A DNA stretch of 64,000 bases from Kribbella capetownensis (GCF_004331485.1 NZ_SJKD01000001.1:1302001-1366000); one strand, 5' to 3'. Positions 50,897 to 60,422 are shown, counted from the first letter of the stretch. Notes: a model not told the origin generated them from the letters alone. Translations and numbers: made by a program.

Positions 50897-53158
50897 GTGT
50901 CTACCGACACCGTTAGCAACGCCACCAGTACCCCGGACGTCGAGCAGCCCTGGGCCGAGCTCGGTCTGAAGCCGGACGAGTACCAGCGGATCCGTGACAT
51001 CCTGGGCCGGCGGCCGACCAGTTGCGAGCTGGCCATGTACTCGGTGATGTGGAGCGAGCACTGCTCGTACAAGTCGTCCAAGGTGCACCTGCGCAAGTTC
51101 GGCGACATCCCGCAGGAGACCCCGGCCGGGAAGATGCTGGCCGGGATCGGCGAGAACGCCGGCGTGATCGACATCGGCGAGGGGTACGCCGTCACGTTCA
51201 AGGTCGAGTCGCACAACCACCCGTCGTACGTCGAGCCGTACCAGGGCGCGGCGACCGGAGTCGGCGGCATCGTCCGCGACATCATCGCGATGGGCGCCCG
51301 CCCGGTCGCGGTGATGGACCCACTGCGGTTCGGTCCGCTGGACGCCCCGGACACCAAGCGCGTACTGCCGGGAATCGTGTCCGGCGTCGGCGGCTACGGG
51401 AACAGCCTCGGGTTGCCGAACATCGGTGGCGAGGTCGTCTTCGACCCGACGTACCTGGGGAACCCGCTGGTGAACGCGCTCTGCATCGGTGTGATGCGGC
51501 ACGAGGACCTGCACCTCGCGAACGCGACCGGCGTCGGCAACCAGATGATCCTGTACGGCGCCAAGACGGGCGGCGACGGTATCGGCGGAGTGTCGGTGCT
51601 GGCGTCGGAGACCTTCGCCGAGGGCGGTCCGACCAAGCGGCCGGCGGTCCAGGTCGGTGACCCGTTCATGGAGAAGCTGCTGATCGAGTGCACGCTCGAG
51701 CTCTTCGCCGCGAAGGTTGTCGAAGGCATCCAGGACCTCGGCGGCGGCGGACTGTCCTGTGCGACCTCGGAGCTGGCCAGTGCGGGTGACGGTGGCATGC
51801 GGGTGTCGCTCGACAAGGTGCCGCTGCGTGATGCCTCGCTGTCGCCCGAAGAGATCCTGATGAGCGAGTCGCAGGAACGGATGATGGCCTGCGTCACCAC
51901 GGACAACGTCGAGGAGTTCCTGAAGATCTGCGCCAAGTGGGACGTCCAGGCCGATGTGATCGGTGAGGTGACCGACACCGGACGGCTGGAGATCGACTGG
52001 CACGGCGAGCGGGTCGTCGACGTCTTGCCGGAGACGGTCGCGCACGAGGGCCCGGTCTACAACCGCCCGTACGCGCGGCCGGACTGGCAGGACGACCTGC
52101 AGGCCGACGGCGCGGAGAAGTTGCCGCGAGCAACCACTGGCACCGAGCTGCGGGACACGCTGCTGAAGTTGGTTGCCTCGCCCAACCTGTGTGACAAGTC
52201 CTGGGTCACGGACCAGTACGACCGGTATGTGCTGGGCAACTCGGTGCTCGCGCAGCCCGAGGACAGCGGCATGATCCGGGTCGACGAGACCAGCGGGCTC
52301 GGCGTCGCGGTCTCGACCGACTGCAACGGGCGGTTCGCCAAGCTCGACCCGTACACCGGTGCGAAGCTGGCCCTCGCCGAGTCCTACCGGAACGTGGCCA
52401 CCACGGGTGCCCGCCCGGCCGCGGTGACGGACTGCCTGAACTTCGGTTCGCCGGAGGACTCAGGTGTCATGTGGCAGTTCACCGAGGCCATCCGCGGCCT
52501 GGTCGACGGCTGCATCGAGCTGGGCATCCCGGTCACCGGCGGCAACGTGTCGTTCTACAACCAGACCGGTGAGACTCCGATCCTGCCGACGCCGGTGGTC
52601 GGCGTACTCGGTGTGATCGACGACGTCACCCGTCGTACGCCGATCGGCTTCACGGCCGAGATGGAAGGCCACCAGCTGTACCTGCTCGGTGAGACCGAGG
52701 AGGAGCTGTCCGGGTCGGAGTGGGCGCACGTCGTCCACGGCCACCTTGGCGGGCGGCCGCCGGCGGTCGACCTGGCTGCAGAGCAGCAGTTGGCCGACAT
52801 CCTGATCAACGCCTCTCGCGACGGACTGATCGACGCGGCGCACGACGTCAGCGACGGCGGTGTCGCGCAGACGCTGGTCGAGTCGGCGCTCCGCGGTGGC
52901 GTGGGTGCCCGGGTCTGGGCGCCGGACGGGCTCGACCCGTTCCTGTTCCTGTTCGCGGAGTCGGCCGGCCGCGCGGTCGTCGCCGTACCGCGCACCGAAG
53001 AGGTCCGGTTCACCGACATGTGCACCGCGCGCCGCTTCCCGCACGCGAAGATCGGCGTCATCACCGGCGACTCGCTGGACGTGCAGGACCAGTTCGAGCT
53101 CCCGCTGACCGAGCTCCGCACCGCCTGGACCCGAACGCTCCCGGCCGTCCTCAGCTGA
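50897..53158 (+). CDS. purL: FGAM synthase large subunit PurL
   Basis: A 753-residue ATP-dependent synthetase, the short PurL type that works with PurS and Pur[16 protein letters not shown] near the N-terminus, [22 protein letters not shown], and [15 protein letters not shown] are signatures; two AIRS-like halves. GTG 50897, one base after the membrane protein stop. Its 3' end overlaps the convergent regulator gene by eight bases. Confidence 0.97.
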   Translation: MSTDTVSNATSTPDVEQPWAELGLKPDEYQRIRDILGRRPTSCELAMYSVMWSEHCSYKSSKVHLRKFGDIPQETPAGKMLAGIGENAGVIDIGEGYAVTFKVESHNHPSYVEPYQGAATGVGGIVRDIIAMGARPVAVMDPLRFGPLDAPDTKRVLPGIVSGVGGYGNSLGLPNIGGEVVFDPTYLGNPLVNALCIGVMRHEDLHLANATGVGNQMILYGAKTGGDGIGGVSVLASETFAEGGPTKRPAVQVGDPFMEKLLIECTLELFAAKVVEGIQDLGGGGLSCATSELASAGDGGMRVSLDKVPLRDASLSPEEILMSESQERMMACVTTDNVEEFLKICAKWDVQADVIGEVTDTGRLEIDWHGERVVDVLPETVAHEGPVYNRPYARPDWQDDLQADGAEKLPRATTGTELRDTLLKLVASPNLCDKSWVTDQYDRYVLGNSVLAQPEDSGMIRVDETSGLGVAVSTDCNGRFAKLDPYTGAKLALAESYRNVATTGARPAAVTDCLNFGSPEDSGVMWQFTEAIRGLVDGCIELGIPVTGGNVSFYNQTGETPILPTPVVGVLGVIDDVTRRTPIGFTAEMEGHQLYLLGETEEELSGSEWAHVVHGHLGGRPPAVDLAAEQQLADILINASRDGLIDAAHDVSDGGVAQTLVESALRGGVGARVWAPDGLDPFLFLFAESAGRAVVAVPRTEEVRFTDMCTARRFPHAKIGVITGDSLDVQDQFELPLTELRTAWTRTLPAVLS

Positions 53159-53945
53159 CCAGTCGCTCGAGGACCCGGGCGCTGTGGGTGCCCGGGTCGG
53201 CGGTCATGAAGACGACCTGCTGGTCGTCATCCGGTACGACGAGGACGTCGCAGCTCACCTGGAGCGGACCGAGCTCCGGGTGCTGGAGGGTCTTGGCGCG
53301 GTGGCCGGGGGCGTGCACCGGGTCGGTCGTCCAGAGGACGCGGAACTCCGGGCTCTTCGCTCGCAGCTCGGTCACCAGCTCGGTGATCTGCCGGTCGCGG
53401 GGATAGCGCCGTGCCGCGGTGCGGAGGCGAGAGACGGCGATCCGCTCGAAGCCCTGGCTCGCGGCGACCTCGCGGGCCCGCGACGGGTCGAGGAAGCGGC
53501 GGCGGGCCAGATTCGAGCCGGCGTCGAGGTCCAGGAGCGCGGTCGCCAGCGGGTTCGCGGCGACCACGTCGTACCCGGCGTCAGTGACGATCGCGGCGGT
53601 GGCCGGTAGGCGGTTCAGGAGTTGCCGGACCGATGGGCGGACGTGCCGGACCGGGCTGGTCGGCGCCGTCGGGGCCACATCGGCCAGGCGGAAGAGGTGG
53701 GTACGCTCGGCCGCGGTGAGCCGGAAGGCGCTGGTCAGCGCGTCCAGAACCTGCGCCGACGGATGCGGTCCACGGGCCTGCTCGAGCCGCGTGTAGTAGT
53801 CCACCGACACATGGGCGAGCTCCGCGACCTCCTCGCGGCGGAGTCCCGGCGTACGACGACGTGCCCGGGGCGGCAGGCCGAGGTCGCCGGCGCGCAGTAT
53901 TTCGCGTCGTACGCGCAGGAATCGGGCCAGTTCGTCCCGTGCCAT
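53151..53945 (-). CDS. XRE-type regulator with MmyB-like C-terminal domain
   Basis: A 264-residue transcription factor. The N-terminal helix-turn-helix (about 8-70) includes [30 protein letters not shown], and the C-terminal PAS-like ligand domain has the MmyB pattern ([37 protein letters not shown]). Such proteins often control a divergent SDR or oxidoreductase; here the divergent gene is an SDR, and an inverted repeat lies between. Confidence 0.92.
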   Translation of the reverse strand: MARDELARFLRVRREILRAGDLGLPPRARRRTPGLRREEVAELAHVSVDYYTRLEQARGPHPSAQVLDALTSAFRLTAAERTHLFRLADVAPTAPTSPVRHVRPSVRQLLNRLPATAAIVTDAGYDVVAANPLATALLDLDAGSNLARRRFLDPSRAREVAASQGFERIAVSRLRTAARRYPRDRQITELVTELRAKSPEFRVLWTTDPVHAPGHRAKTLQHPELGPLQVSCDVLVVPDDDQQVVFMTADPGTHSARVLERLVS

Positions 53946-53960
53946 CTTGTACCTCCTTCG

Positions 53961-53991
53961 CTCAGCCAGGCCCAGGTAGTCCCTGGTTGAG
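53961..53991. promoter_or_regulatory. Candidate operator between XRE regulator and SDR
   Basis: CTCAGCCAGG (53961-53970) and CCTGGTTGAG (53982-53991) form an inverted repeat with one mismatch and 11-bp spacing, 15 bp upstream of the regulator start and 28 bp upstream of the SDR start. Probably the regulator's binding site. Confidence 0.55.
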
Positions 53992-54019
53992 GCGCTGCTG
54001 AGGCGGAATCGTTCCTGGT

Positions 54020-54724
54020 ATGAACAATTCCACAGCCCTGGTAACCGGTGCGAACAAGGGCATCGGCAAGGAGATCGCCCGGCAGCTGGCCGCTGCCGGG
54101 CTCACCGTGTACGTCGGCTCGCGGGATGCGAGCCGTGGACAACGAATAGTCGACGAGCTCGGCGACCGGGCCAGGCTGCTGGTCCTCGACGTCACCGACG
54201 CAGACAGCATCGCCAAGGCGGCGGCCGCGGTCGGCTCGCTGGACATCCTGGTCAACAACGCCGGCATCTCGCCCGACCTGGCGCCCCCGGCCGAGGCCGA
54301 CGTGGAGGCCTTCCGCCGGACCTACGAGACCAACCTGTTCGGCGTCCTGGCCGTCACGAACGCCTTCCTTCCGGTACTGCGCCAGTCCGCGCACCCGCGG
54401 ATCGTGAACATCTCCAGCGGCACCGGTTCACTCACTCACAGCGCCGGCCCCGCCTTCGCGATGACCGGGAGCGGCGCGGCGTACCGCAGTTCCAAGACTG
54501 CCCTCAATGCCCTGACGTTGTTCTACGCCCAGTCCCTCGGCGAGCCGTTCAAGGTCAACGCTCTCGCTCCCGGCCTCAGGCGTACCGACCTCAACGCCCG
54601 CGCCGCCGCGAGCGACGGCGACCCGGGCGAAGCGGCTGCCGGTGCCGTCCACCTCGCTCTGCTGCCTGACGACGGGCCCAGCGGGACGTTCGTCTCCTGG
54701 GACGGGACCCCGCTGCCCTGGTGA
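54020..54724 (+). CDS. Short-chain dehydrogenase/reductase
   Basis: A 234-residue SDR: TGANKGIGKEIA near the start (NADPH-type), NNAGISPD, NISSGTGS and AYRSSKTALNAL with Tyr/Lys. Resembles carbonyl-reductase-type SDRs that act on small ketones or quinones. Divergent from the MmyB-type regulator. Confidence 0.91.
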   Translation: MNNSTALVTGANKGIGKEIARQLAAAGLTVYVGSRDASRGQRIVDELGDRARLLVLDVTDADSIAKAAAAVGSLDILVNNAGISPDLAPPAEADVEAFRRTYETNLFGVLAVTNAFLPVLRQSAHPRIVNISSGTGSLTHSAGPAFAMTGSGAAYRSSKTALNALTLFYAQSLGEPFKVNALAPGLRRTDLNARAAASDGDPGEAAAGAVHLALLPDDGPSGTFVSWDGTPLPW

Positions 54725-54772
54725 ATCCGTGGCGCTGCCCGGTCGTCTGGCACACTCGAAAGGACGAGTGAG

Positions 54773-55273
54773 GTGAGGCGGATGGTGGAGCGGCGGCCGG
54801 CGAAGCCGTCTGTGGGCGACCTGATCGGGTTGGCCTCGGCGGCCGGGCAGGAGGCCCGGGTCGTGGCGGCCCGGCGGCGGGTGGCGAACATCCGGCTCAC
54901 CGACGAGGAACGCCGGATCTGTACTGACGACCTCGCCGAAGCGTTCGCGGTCGGGCGGCTGGACGAGGACGAGTTGCACCGGCGGGTCGATCGGCTGAAC
55001 GAGGCCGTCACGCACGGCGAACTGCAGCCGATCTTCGCTGGGCTGCCCGCGCCGTCGCTGTACCAGCTCGAGCCGCGCAAGACCGGCCGGTGGCGCTGGG
55101 CGGCGTTCGTCGGTGCGGTCTGGCTGGCCCTGCCGTTCTTCCTGCTCGGACTGGTCTTCCTGGTCTTCGGTCGCGAGCTCGCCGCCGCGATCTTCGGCCT
55201 ACCCGCGATCCTCTGGACCCTGGTCGCCTACCGCTGGGCCAAGGGGACCACGCGCAGATCCCGCCGGACCTGA
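54773..55273 (+). CDS. DUF1707 membrane protein
   Basis: A 166-residue protein. The DUF1707 block NIRLTDEERRICTDDLAEAFAVGRLDEDELHRRVDRLNEAVTHGEL is at about 42-85, followed by two helices (WAAFVGAVWLALPFFLLGLVFLVFG; LAAAIFGLPAILWTLVAY). The family is actinobacterial, function not settled. GTG 54773 is taken; ATG 54782 is in frame. A small hairpin CACTCG/CGAGTG precedes the start by two bases. Confidence 0.82.
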   Translation: MRRMVERRPAKPSVGDLIGLASAAGQEARVVAARRRVANIRLTDEERRICTDDLAEAFAVGRLDEDELHRRVDRLNEAVTHGELQPIFAGLPAPSLYQLEPRKTGRWRWAAFVGAVWLALPFFLLGLVFLVFGRELAAAIFGLPAILWTLVAYRWAKGTTRRSRRT

Positions 55274-55285
55274 GGCCCGGCGGGA
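55259..55285. terminator. Bidirectional terminator at the DUF1707 gene end
   Basis: TCCCGCCGG (55259-55267) pairs with CCGGCGGGA (55277-55285); the DUF1707 stop codon lies in the loop. The convergent membrane protein gene ends ten bases further on. Confidence 0.65.
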
Positions 55286-55295
55286 CTACGCCTGA

Positions 55296-56147
55296 CTACT
55301 TCTCCGGCTCGGAGCCGATCCAGAGCACAACGACTCCCGGCGACTCCGGCTCGGCCTCATGGACGTACCAGTCGCCTGGTGCCGGGTCGACTTCCTTGGC
55401 GGTGTTCACGCCGTTGACCATCTCCGTCTTGGAGTTGAGGTAGCCGCCGATCGTCACGCCGCGCGCCGCGATGAGCTTCTGCACCTCCGACACCTGCTTG
55501 TTCTTGTACGACAGGCCCGCCAGCTCCTCCCCGGGAGCACTGGCATCGCTCGGGATGTACTGGTACCTCTCACCAGGCTGGGCGGCCCGGCCGAAGTGGA
55601 TCTCGGCCTTGCCCTTGAACTTCTTGTCCACCTCGACTCCGTACTGGCAGCCGGGGTCGTTCGCATCCAGGGTCGATCGGCAGTCCTCACCCGGCTTGAG
55701 CAGCCCGAGCTTGGACCCGTCGCTGCCCACGTAGTACAGGAAGGTCGCGTATTTGCCGACGGCCGACGGCGCGACCGGGACCATCTTCACCTTGATGTCC
55801 AGGCCCAGCCTCTTCAACTGCTGGTTGTAGGCCTTCGGGTCGGCGTCCTCATCGACCACCCGGACGGTCAGCCGTTCGCCTTGATCCGTGACGGACAGCG
55901 CCTGCGGCAGATCCTGCCCTGGCCGGTTGACCACGGTGGCGGCGACCACGCCGGCGATCAGGAGGGTGCACGCGGCGGCTAAGAGTACGCGAGGTCGGGC
56001 CGGGCGGCGGCGGGTTGCGAGGGGGACGATCGTCTCGTCTGCGCCATTGGTGATGTTGGCCGACAGTTCGGACCAGGCTGCGTTGGTGATCTGCTGGTCG
56101 GGGCGGGCCAGGCCGCGGACTGCGGCGTCGATGTCAGGCGTCTTCAT
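55296..56147 (-). CDS. Single-pass membrane protein paired with second ECF sigma
   Basis: A 283-residue protein: cytoplasmic N-terminus (1-52), one helix (53-74) and an extracytoplasmic domain of about 205 residues with two Cys (GEDCRSTLDANDPGCQYG). It follows the sigma gene with a 14-bp overlap. The layout is like the protein at 31952 though the sequences differ. A CU044-type sigma-associated protein or anti-sigma is likely, by position. Confidence 0.75.
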   Translation of the reverse strand: MKTPDIDAAVRGLARPDQQITNAAWSELSANITNGADETIVPLATRRRPARPRVLLAAACTLLIAGVVAATVVNRPGQDLPQALSVTDQGERLTVRVVDEDADPKAYNQQLKRLGLDIKVKMVPVAPSAVGKYATFLYYVGSDGSKLGLLKPGEDCRSTLDANDPGCQYGVEVDKKFKGKAEIHFGRAAQPGERYQYIPSDASAPGEELAGLSYKNKQVSEVQKLIAARGVTIGGYLNSKTEMVNGVNTAKEVDPAPGDWYVHEAEPESPGVVVLWIGSEPEK

Positions 56148-56742
56148 GTGAGGTCTCTTCCGTGAGGGCGACCAGCTTCCGGTTCGCGAGCGGGGCGCTG
56201 AGCAGTTTGGCGAACCGCTTCCGGGCGCGGTGCAGCCTGATCCGTACGGCGTTGCGCGTGATCCCGAGCACGGTCGCGATCTGGGCGGTGTCGAGGTCCT
56301 CCCAGGCGACGAGGGACAGAAGTTCCCGATCCTGGTCGGGCAGTGCGCTGAACGCCCGCGCCGCGGGGGAGTCGTCGGGCAACGACCGGTCCGTCCCGTC
56401 CGGCTCGGTGAGTTCCTCGCGCAGCTTGGTCGCGAGCGCGTGCCTGCGTCCCACGCCTCTGCGGTGATTGGCCAGCACCCGCCGCGCCACGCCGTACAGC
56501 CATGGCCTGGTCTGGACGCCTGAAGGGACGTCGTCGAGCCGTCGCCACGCGATCAGGAACGTGTCCGCGAGCAGGTCGGCGGCGTCGTAGCCGCTGTCGG
56601 TCCGGCGGTGCAGGTAGCCGAGGACGGCTTCCCGGTGTGCGCCGAACAGCTCTTCGAACCGGTCCCTGCGTGGATCCGGTGGTGGGTGCACGGCTCCCTC
56701 ACTCACCGGCCCTGCCCAGGCCTTGATCGGTGTCTGCGTCAT
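56134..56742 (-). CDS. ECF sigma factor
   Basis: A 202-residue sigma factor with region 2 (FEELFGAHREAVLGYLHRRTDSGYDAADLLADTFLIAWRRL) and region 4 (LDTAQIATVLGITRNAVRIRLHRARKRF). ATG 56742 is chosen because region 2 starts about 25 residues later. A 24-bp near-perfect inverted repeat lies 59 bp upstream. Confidence 0.92.
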   Translation of the reverse strand: MTQTPIKAWAGPVSEGAVHPPPDPRRDRFEELFGAHREAVLGYLHRRTDSGYDAADLLADTFLIAWRRLDDVPSGVQTRPWLYGVARRVLANHRRGVGRRHALATKLREELTEPDGTDRSLPDDSPAARAFSALPDQDRELLSLVAWEDLDTAQIATVLGITRNAVRIRLHRARKRFAKLLSAPLANRKLVALTEETSHEDA

Positions 56743-56800
56743 ACCCGGTAGATGTCCGGCAACGGTCCGACCCATTTCACCGCACGGGTGTTGCGGAACC

Positions 56801-56881
56801 AGGGCACGACTCTCAATTCCCTGCGTGCTGCGCGGCACTCGGCACCTGATCGCGACTGCAGGGAATTGAGAGACGTGCCCT
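56801..56881. repeat. 24-bp inverted repeat upstream of the ECF sigma gene
   Basis: Arms 56801-56824 and 56858-56881 are complementary at 23 of 24 positions (inner part CTCTCAATTCCCTGC perfect), with a 33-nt spacer. It lies between the divergent ECF sigma and GNAT genes; the right arm ends in CCCTAGCCT, whose TAGCCT (56881-56886) could be the GNAT gene's -10. May be a double binding site, a very stable hairpin, or a short mobile palindrome. Confidence 0.75.
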
Positions 56882-56893
56882 AGCCTGTGAGGC

Positions 56894-57451
56894 GTGGAGG
56901 CTGTGTTGCGGGTCGCGGTGCGGGCGGACGGGCCCGCTGTGGCCGAGTTGGCGCGTGCCTCTGTGCGGGAGCTGTTCCCGGCGTACTACGACCCCGCTCA
57001 GACGGCCAGCGCCGCGGAGCACATCACCACGCTGGACACCGCGCTGATCGACGACGGGACCTACTACGTGCACGAGGCCGGCGGCGAGATCGTCGCGTGC
57101 GGTGGCTGGAGCCGGCGGAACAAGCTGTTCAACGCCAGTACGGCGGGAGCCGACGCGCGGCTGCTGGACCCGGCGACCGAGCCGGCCCGGATCCGGGCGA
57201 TGTTCGTCCGCAGCGACTGGACCCGCCGGGGCCTGGGCCGGGCGATCCTGGATGCCTGCACCGACGCCGCCCGGGCCGAGGGCTTCACGCAACTTGCGCT
57301 GATGGCGACGCTGCCCGGCGTACCGCTCTACAAGGCTTTCGGATTCACCGAGGTGGAATCCGCCGAACTCCCCATGCCCGACGGCGTCGTCCTCGGCGCG
57401 GTCGCGATGGAACGCCCAGTCGACCCGCCCGTGAAGGAGAAGACCGTATGA
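56894..57451 (+). CDS. GNAT family N-acetyltransferase
   Basis: A 185-residue acetyl-CoA-dependent transferase. The acetyl-CoA site MFVRSDWTRRGLGRAILDAC (R-x-x-G-x-G/A type) is at about 109-128, and LPGVPLYKAFGFTEVE is the C-terminal conserved block. GTG 56894, translationally coupled to the cupin gene (ATGA). Substrate not identifiable. Confidence 0.88.
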   Translation: MEAVLRVAVRADGPAVAELARASVRELFPAYYDPAQTASAAEHITTLDTALIDDGTYYVHEAGGEIVACGGWSRRNKLFNASTAGADARLLDPATEPARIRAMFVRSDWTRRGLGRAILDACTDAARAEGFTQLALMATLPGVPLYKAFGFTEVESAELPMPDGVVLGAVAMERPVDPPVKEKTV

Positions 57452-58104
57452 CCGCAGGCACCACCGTCGCCGCACCCGACGGCACCGAGGTTGTCCTCGG
57501 TGAGATCGGTACGCGCGTCCTGCTGAAGAACTCCCGGGTCCGAGTCTGGGAGGTCTCGCTCGCGCCGGGTGAGGCGCAGGGCTGGCACCTGCACCACAAC
57601 CCGTACGTCGTCCTGTGCCTGTCGACATCCCCGTGTCACATGGACTGGCTCGACGGCAGCCCGGCCCGGCAGCTCAACGAGACCGTCGGTGGCTCGGTCT
57701 ACCGGCCGGTGTCGCCGGTCCACATGCTCACCAACGACGGCGAAACGCCGTACCTGAACCGGCTGATCGAGGTTCTCGACCTCGGCGAGGAGGCGTCGGG
57801 CGATCCGTACTTCCTGGTCGCCGGCGTGCCCGCGGAGGCGGGGTTCGAGCAGGTGGGCGAGGTCCCGGCGAAGGTGGTCGTAGACGAGGACGACGTCCGC
57901 GTGCAGCACGTCACGCCTGATGCGGGCGAGTCCTACACCTGGCACACCGGCGCGTACCCGGCTCTCGTGGTCGACCTCGACCTGGAGCACCCGGACGTCA
58001 CGTACCTCGAGCCCGGCGAGTCCTACACGCTGCCCACCAAGCCGACCCGCACGTCGGGCTTCAACCTGGTCGAGCTGCGCTACTACAGCAAGCCACGCAC
58101 CTGA
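57448..58104 (+). CDS. Cupin-domain protein (two cupin halves)
   Basis: A 218-residue protein. Two barrel halves are suggested by SLAPGEAQGWHLHHNPYVVLCLS (metal His cluster) with PVSPVHMLTNDG, and HVTPDAGESYTWHTGAYPALVVDLDL. The start overlaps the GNAT stop. Function unknown. The last 22 bp overlap the convergent dhaM fusion gene. Confidence 0.82.
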   Translation: MTAGTTVAAPDGTEVVLGEIGTRVLLKNSRVRVWEVSLAPGEAQGWHLHHNPYVVLCLSTSPCHMDWLDGSPARQLNETVGGSVYRPVSPVHMLTNDGETPYLNRLIEVLDLGEEASGDPYFLVAGVPAEAGFEQVGEVPAKVVVDEDDVRVQHVTPDAGESYTWHTGAYPALVVDLDLEHPDVTYLEPGESYTLPTKPTRTSGFNLVELRYYSKPRT

Positions 58105-60422
58105 GTGGCGTCCCGGGCGGCCAGCACGGCGGCAGTGTCGATCTGACCGAGATCTGCGTGCCGTAGACGTTCCTTGACCAGCGGGACCTGCGGACCGACC
58201 GCACTGAGCTCGTCCACACCAAGAGCGGCGAGCAGTACGGCGGCCTGCGGATCGCTGGCGAGGTCGCCGCAGATGGCTACCCGGACTCCGGCCCGCCTGA
58301 CCACGTGGTCGATCAGCTGCAGTACGGCGGGATCGAGCCCGTCGGCGAGTGGCGCGACCGCGGTGTTGGTGCGGTCCGCGGCGGTCGTGTACTGCGTGAG
58401 GTCGTTGGTGCCGATGCTGACGAAGTCGAGGCCGGCAGCGAGGGTGTCGATCCGGAGTGCGGCCGCGGGGACCTCGACCATGATGCCGACCTCCAAACCA
58501 TCGGGCCGCGGCCCGAGCTCGTCCAGCGCCCACGCGACCTCGTCGGCGGTCGTCACCATCGGGAACATCACGTGGACCGGTGTCTCGGCCGCGACCCGGC
58601 GTACTGCTTCGAGCTGATCCCGCAGCAGCTGAGGACGGCGCCGGAAGACGCGGAGGCCGCGCTCGCCCAGGAACGGGTTCGCCTCCTGGTCCTGCGGCAG
58701 GAACGGCAGCGGCTTGTCGCCGCCGATGTCCCAGGTTCGGATGGTGATCGGCTTCTCCTGCAGGGCTCGGGCGATCGCACGGAACTGCTCGGCCTGCTCG
58801 TCGACGCTCGGCGCCGTACGCCGATCGCCGAACAGAACCTCGGTCCGCACCAGCCCGGACCCGTCCGCTCCGCGCGCCTCCACAGCATCCTGCACCGACC
58901 CGACGTTCACCAGTACCGCGATCGTCCTGCCGTCCACGGTCGTCGCAGGCTGATCAGCCTCCTCGATCGCGCGCTCCCGCTCGGTCTGCCGCTCGGTGAT
59001 GGTCCGCCGGACCGCGTCCTCGTCCGGCGCGACCTCGAACGAGCCTGCCCGTGCATCGAAAGCGACCGTTGCTCCAGCCGGTACGGCGACGTCGCCGATG
59101 CCGGTGATGAGAGGTATTCCGCGCGACCGAGCCACGATCACCCCGTGCCCGGTGGTCCCGGCCGCCCGCACCGCGATCCCGGCAACCTTGGCGGCGGCGA
59201 GTGTGGCCGCGGTCGCGGCGTCCAGCTCGGGTACGACGAGGATCCCGCCGTCAGCCGCTTCGTCGACGGTCGCTCCCGTCAGGGCCCGCAGTACCCGATC
59301 CCGAACGGCCCGGACGTCTTGCGCGCGTTCCCGCTGATAGGCATCGTCCAGCCCTTCGAACGTCTTCGCCAGGTCGTCGTAGGTCTGCTTCCAGCCGACG
59401 GGTGCCGGCGTACCTGCGGCGATCGCGGCCCGAATCTCGTCCAGCGGTTTGCGGTCCTTCAGCAACGCGAGATGTGCCTCGAAGATCCCTCCATGCTCCG
59501 GACTCGCGTCTCGAAGCCGCCCCAACTCCTCAGCAACAGTCGCGACCGCACCGTCAAGCCGCGCCGCCTCGTCGCCACCGGCAACGTAGTCGTTCAGGTC
59601 CACGCCCGCCCCGGCAATCACCGCGGGCCCGATCGCAACGTCCAGCCCCGATCCACTGGCGAGGGAGCCGGCTGCTCGCGATCCTGTCTGCCCGGCGGCC
59701 GTGGGCTCATCGCCGAAGTTCTCGGCGGCCAGTTCGCCGATCGCCGCCAGCACCTCGGCGGCTTGCCGACCGCTCGCACCGACTCGCAACCTGTGGCCCT
59801 GCTGGGCGTTGAGGGTGGCGACCATACTCAGACTGCCTGCGTCGATCGGCCCTCGCCCGGTATCCAGATCGGTCAGCGTCACGACAGCATCGAACGAGTT
59901 CACCAGCCCGACCAGCCGCGCTGCGGGCCGGGCATGCAATCCATGCTCGTTGCCTACGACAACTTCCACGGTCTGGTCAGTGGCCGCCACAGCAGCTGCC
60001 TCAACGCCACCGCCGCCGCCAAGATGATCCTGCTTGCCGAGCAGGCCGCGCTCGGCTTCGGCCGCGACCGCGGCGAGTGAGGCGCCGGTGGACGCGGTGA
60101 CGACCGCCGCCACCAATCCCTCGACGAGCGGCGCACTCGTCAGCCGCACGTGCGAAGCCACGTCGGGATCGACGAACTCCAGCGCCAGCTCCGCACTCAG
60201 TACGGCGCTACCGAGATCGAGCAGCACGAGTACGCCGTCCGGGCTGTCCGCCGTCGTGATCGCCTCGGAGACCGCCATCGCATCCGTACCGAACGTCGTC
60301 GCGTCCAGCCCGGCCGCGACCGCGATCACCGGACGGTTGTCAGCAGCAACCATCTCCGCGGCGAGCCCGATCGCCGCGTTCGCCAGCGCGTGGCTGTGCG
60401 ACACGACCACGATCCCGATCAT
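58083..60422 (-). CDS. dhaM: DhaM-HPr-Enzyme I fusion of PEP-dependent dihydroxyacetone kinase
   Basis: A 779-residue phosphocarrier. Residues 1-130 are the EIIA-Man-like DhaM (phospho-His9, VVVSHSHALA); 150-235 an HPr domain (His163 in GLHARPAARL); about 260-779 a full-length Enzyme I (His426 in TTGHGVIVARSRGIP; MVEVPAAALRID; FVSIGTNDLTQYT; AICGDLASDP). The EI histidine segment is TGHG in place of the common TSHAA. Because EI is complete, the protein could take phosphate from PEP and pass it through its own HPr and DhaM to DhaL-ADP without other PTS proteins. Its ATG overlaps the dhaL stop. Confidence 0.93.
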   Translation of the reverse strand: MIGIVVVSHSHALANAAIGLAAEMVAADNRPVIAVAAGLDATTFGTDAMAVSEAITTADSPDGVLVLLDLGSAVLSAELALEFVDPDVASHVRLTSAPLVEGLVAAVVTASTGASLAAVAAEAERGLLGKQDHLGGGGGVEAAAVAATDQTVEVVVGNEHGLHARPAARLVGLVNSFDAVVTLTDLDTGRGPIDAGSLSMVATLNAQQGHRLRVGASGRQAAEVLAAIGELAAENFGDEPTAAGQTGSRAAGSLASGSGLDVAIGPAVIAGAGVDLNDYVAGGDEAARLDGAVATVAEELGRLRDASPEHGGIFEAHLALLKDRKPLDEIRAAIAAGTPAPVGWKQTYDDLAKTFEGLDDAYQRERAQDVRAVRDRVLRALTGATVDEAADGGILVVPELDAATAATLAAAKVAGIAVRAAGTTGHGVIVARSRGIPLITGIGDVAVPAGATVAFDARAGSFEVAPDEDAVRRTITERQTERERAIEEADQPATTVDGRTIAVLVNVGSVQDAVEARGADGSGLVRTEVLFGDRRTAPSVDEQAEQFRAIARALQEKPITIRTWDIGGDKPLPFLPQDQEANPFLGERGLRVFRRRPQLLRDQLEAVRRVAAETPVHVMFPMVTTADEVAWALDELGPRPDGLEVGIMVEVPAAALRIDTLAAGLDFVSIGTNDLTQYTTAADRTNTAVAPLADGLDPAVLQLIDHVVRRAGVRVAICGDLASDPQAAVLLAALGVDELSAVGPQVPLVKERLRHADLGQIDTAAVLAARDATQVRGLL

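Noticed and set aside
56801..56881. Terminal inverted repeats of an insertion sequence
   Set aside because: Only 33 nt lie between the arms, no transposase and no evident target duplication; kept as an inverted repeat of unknown role.
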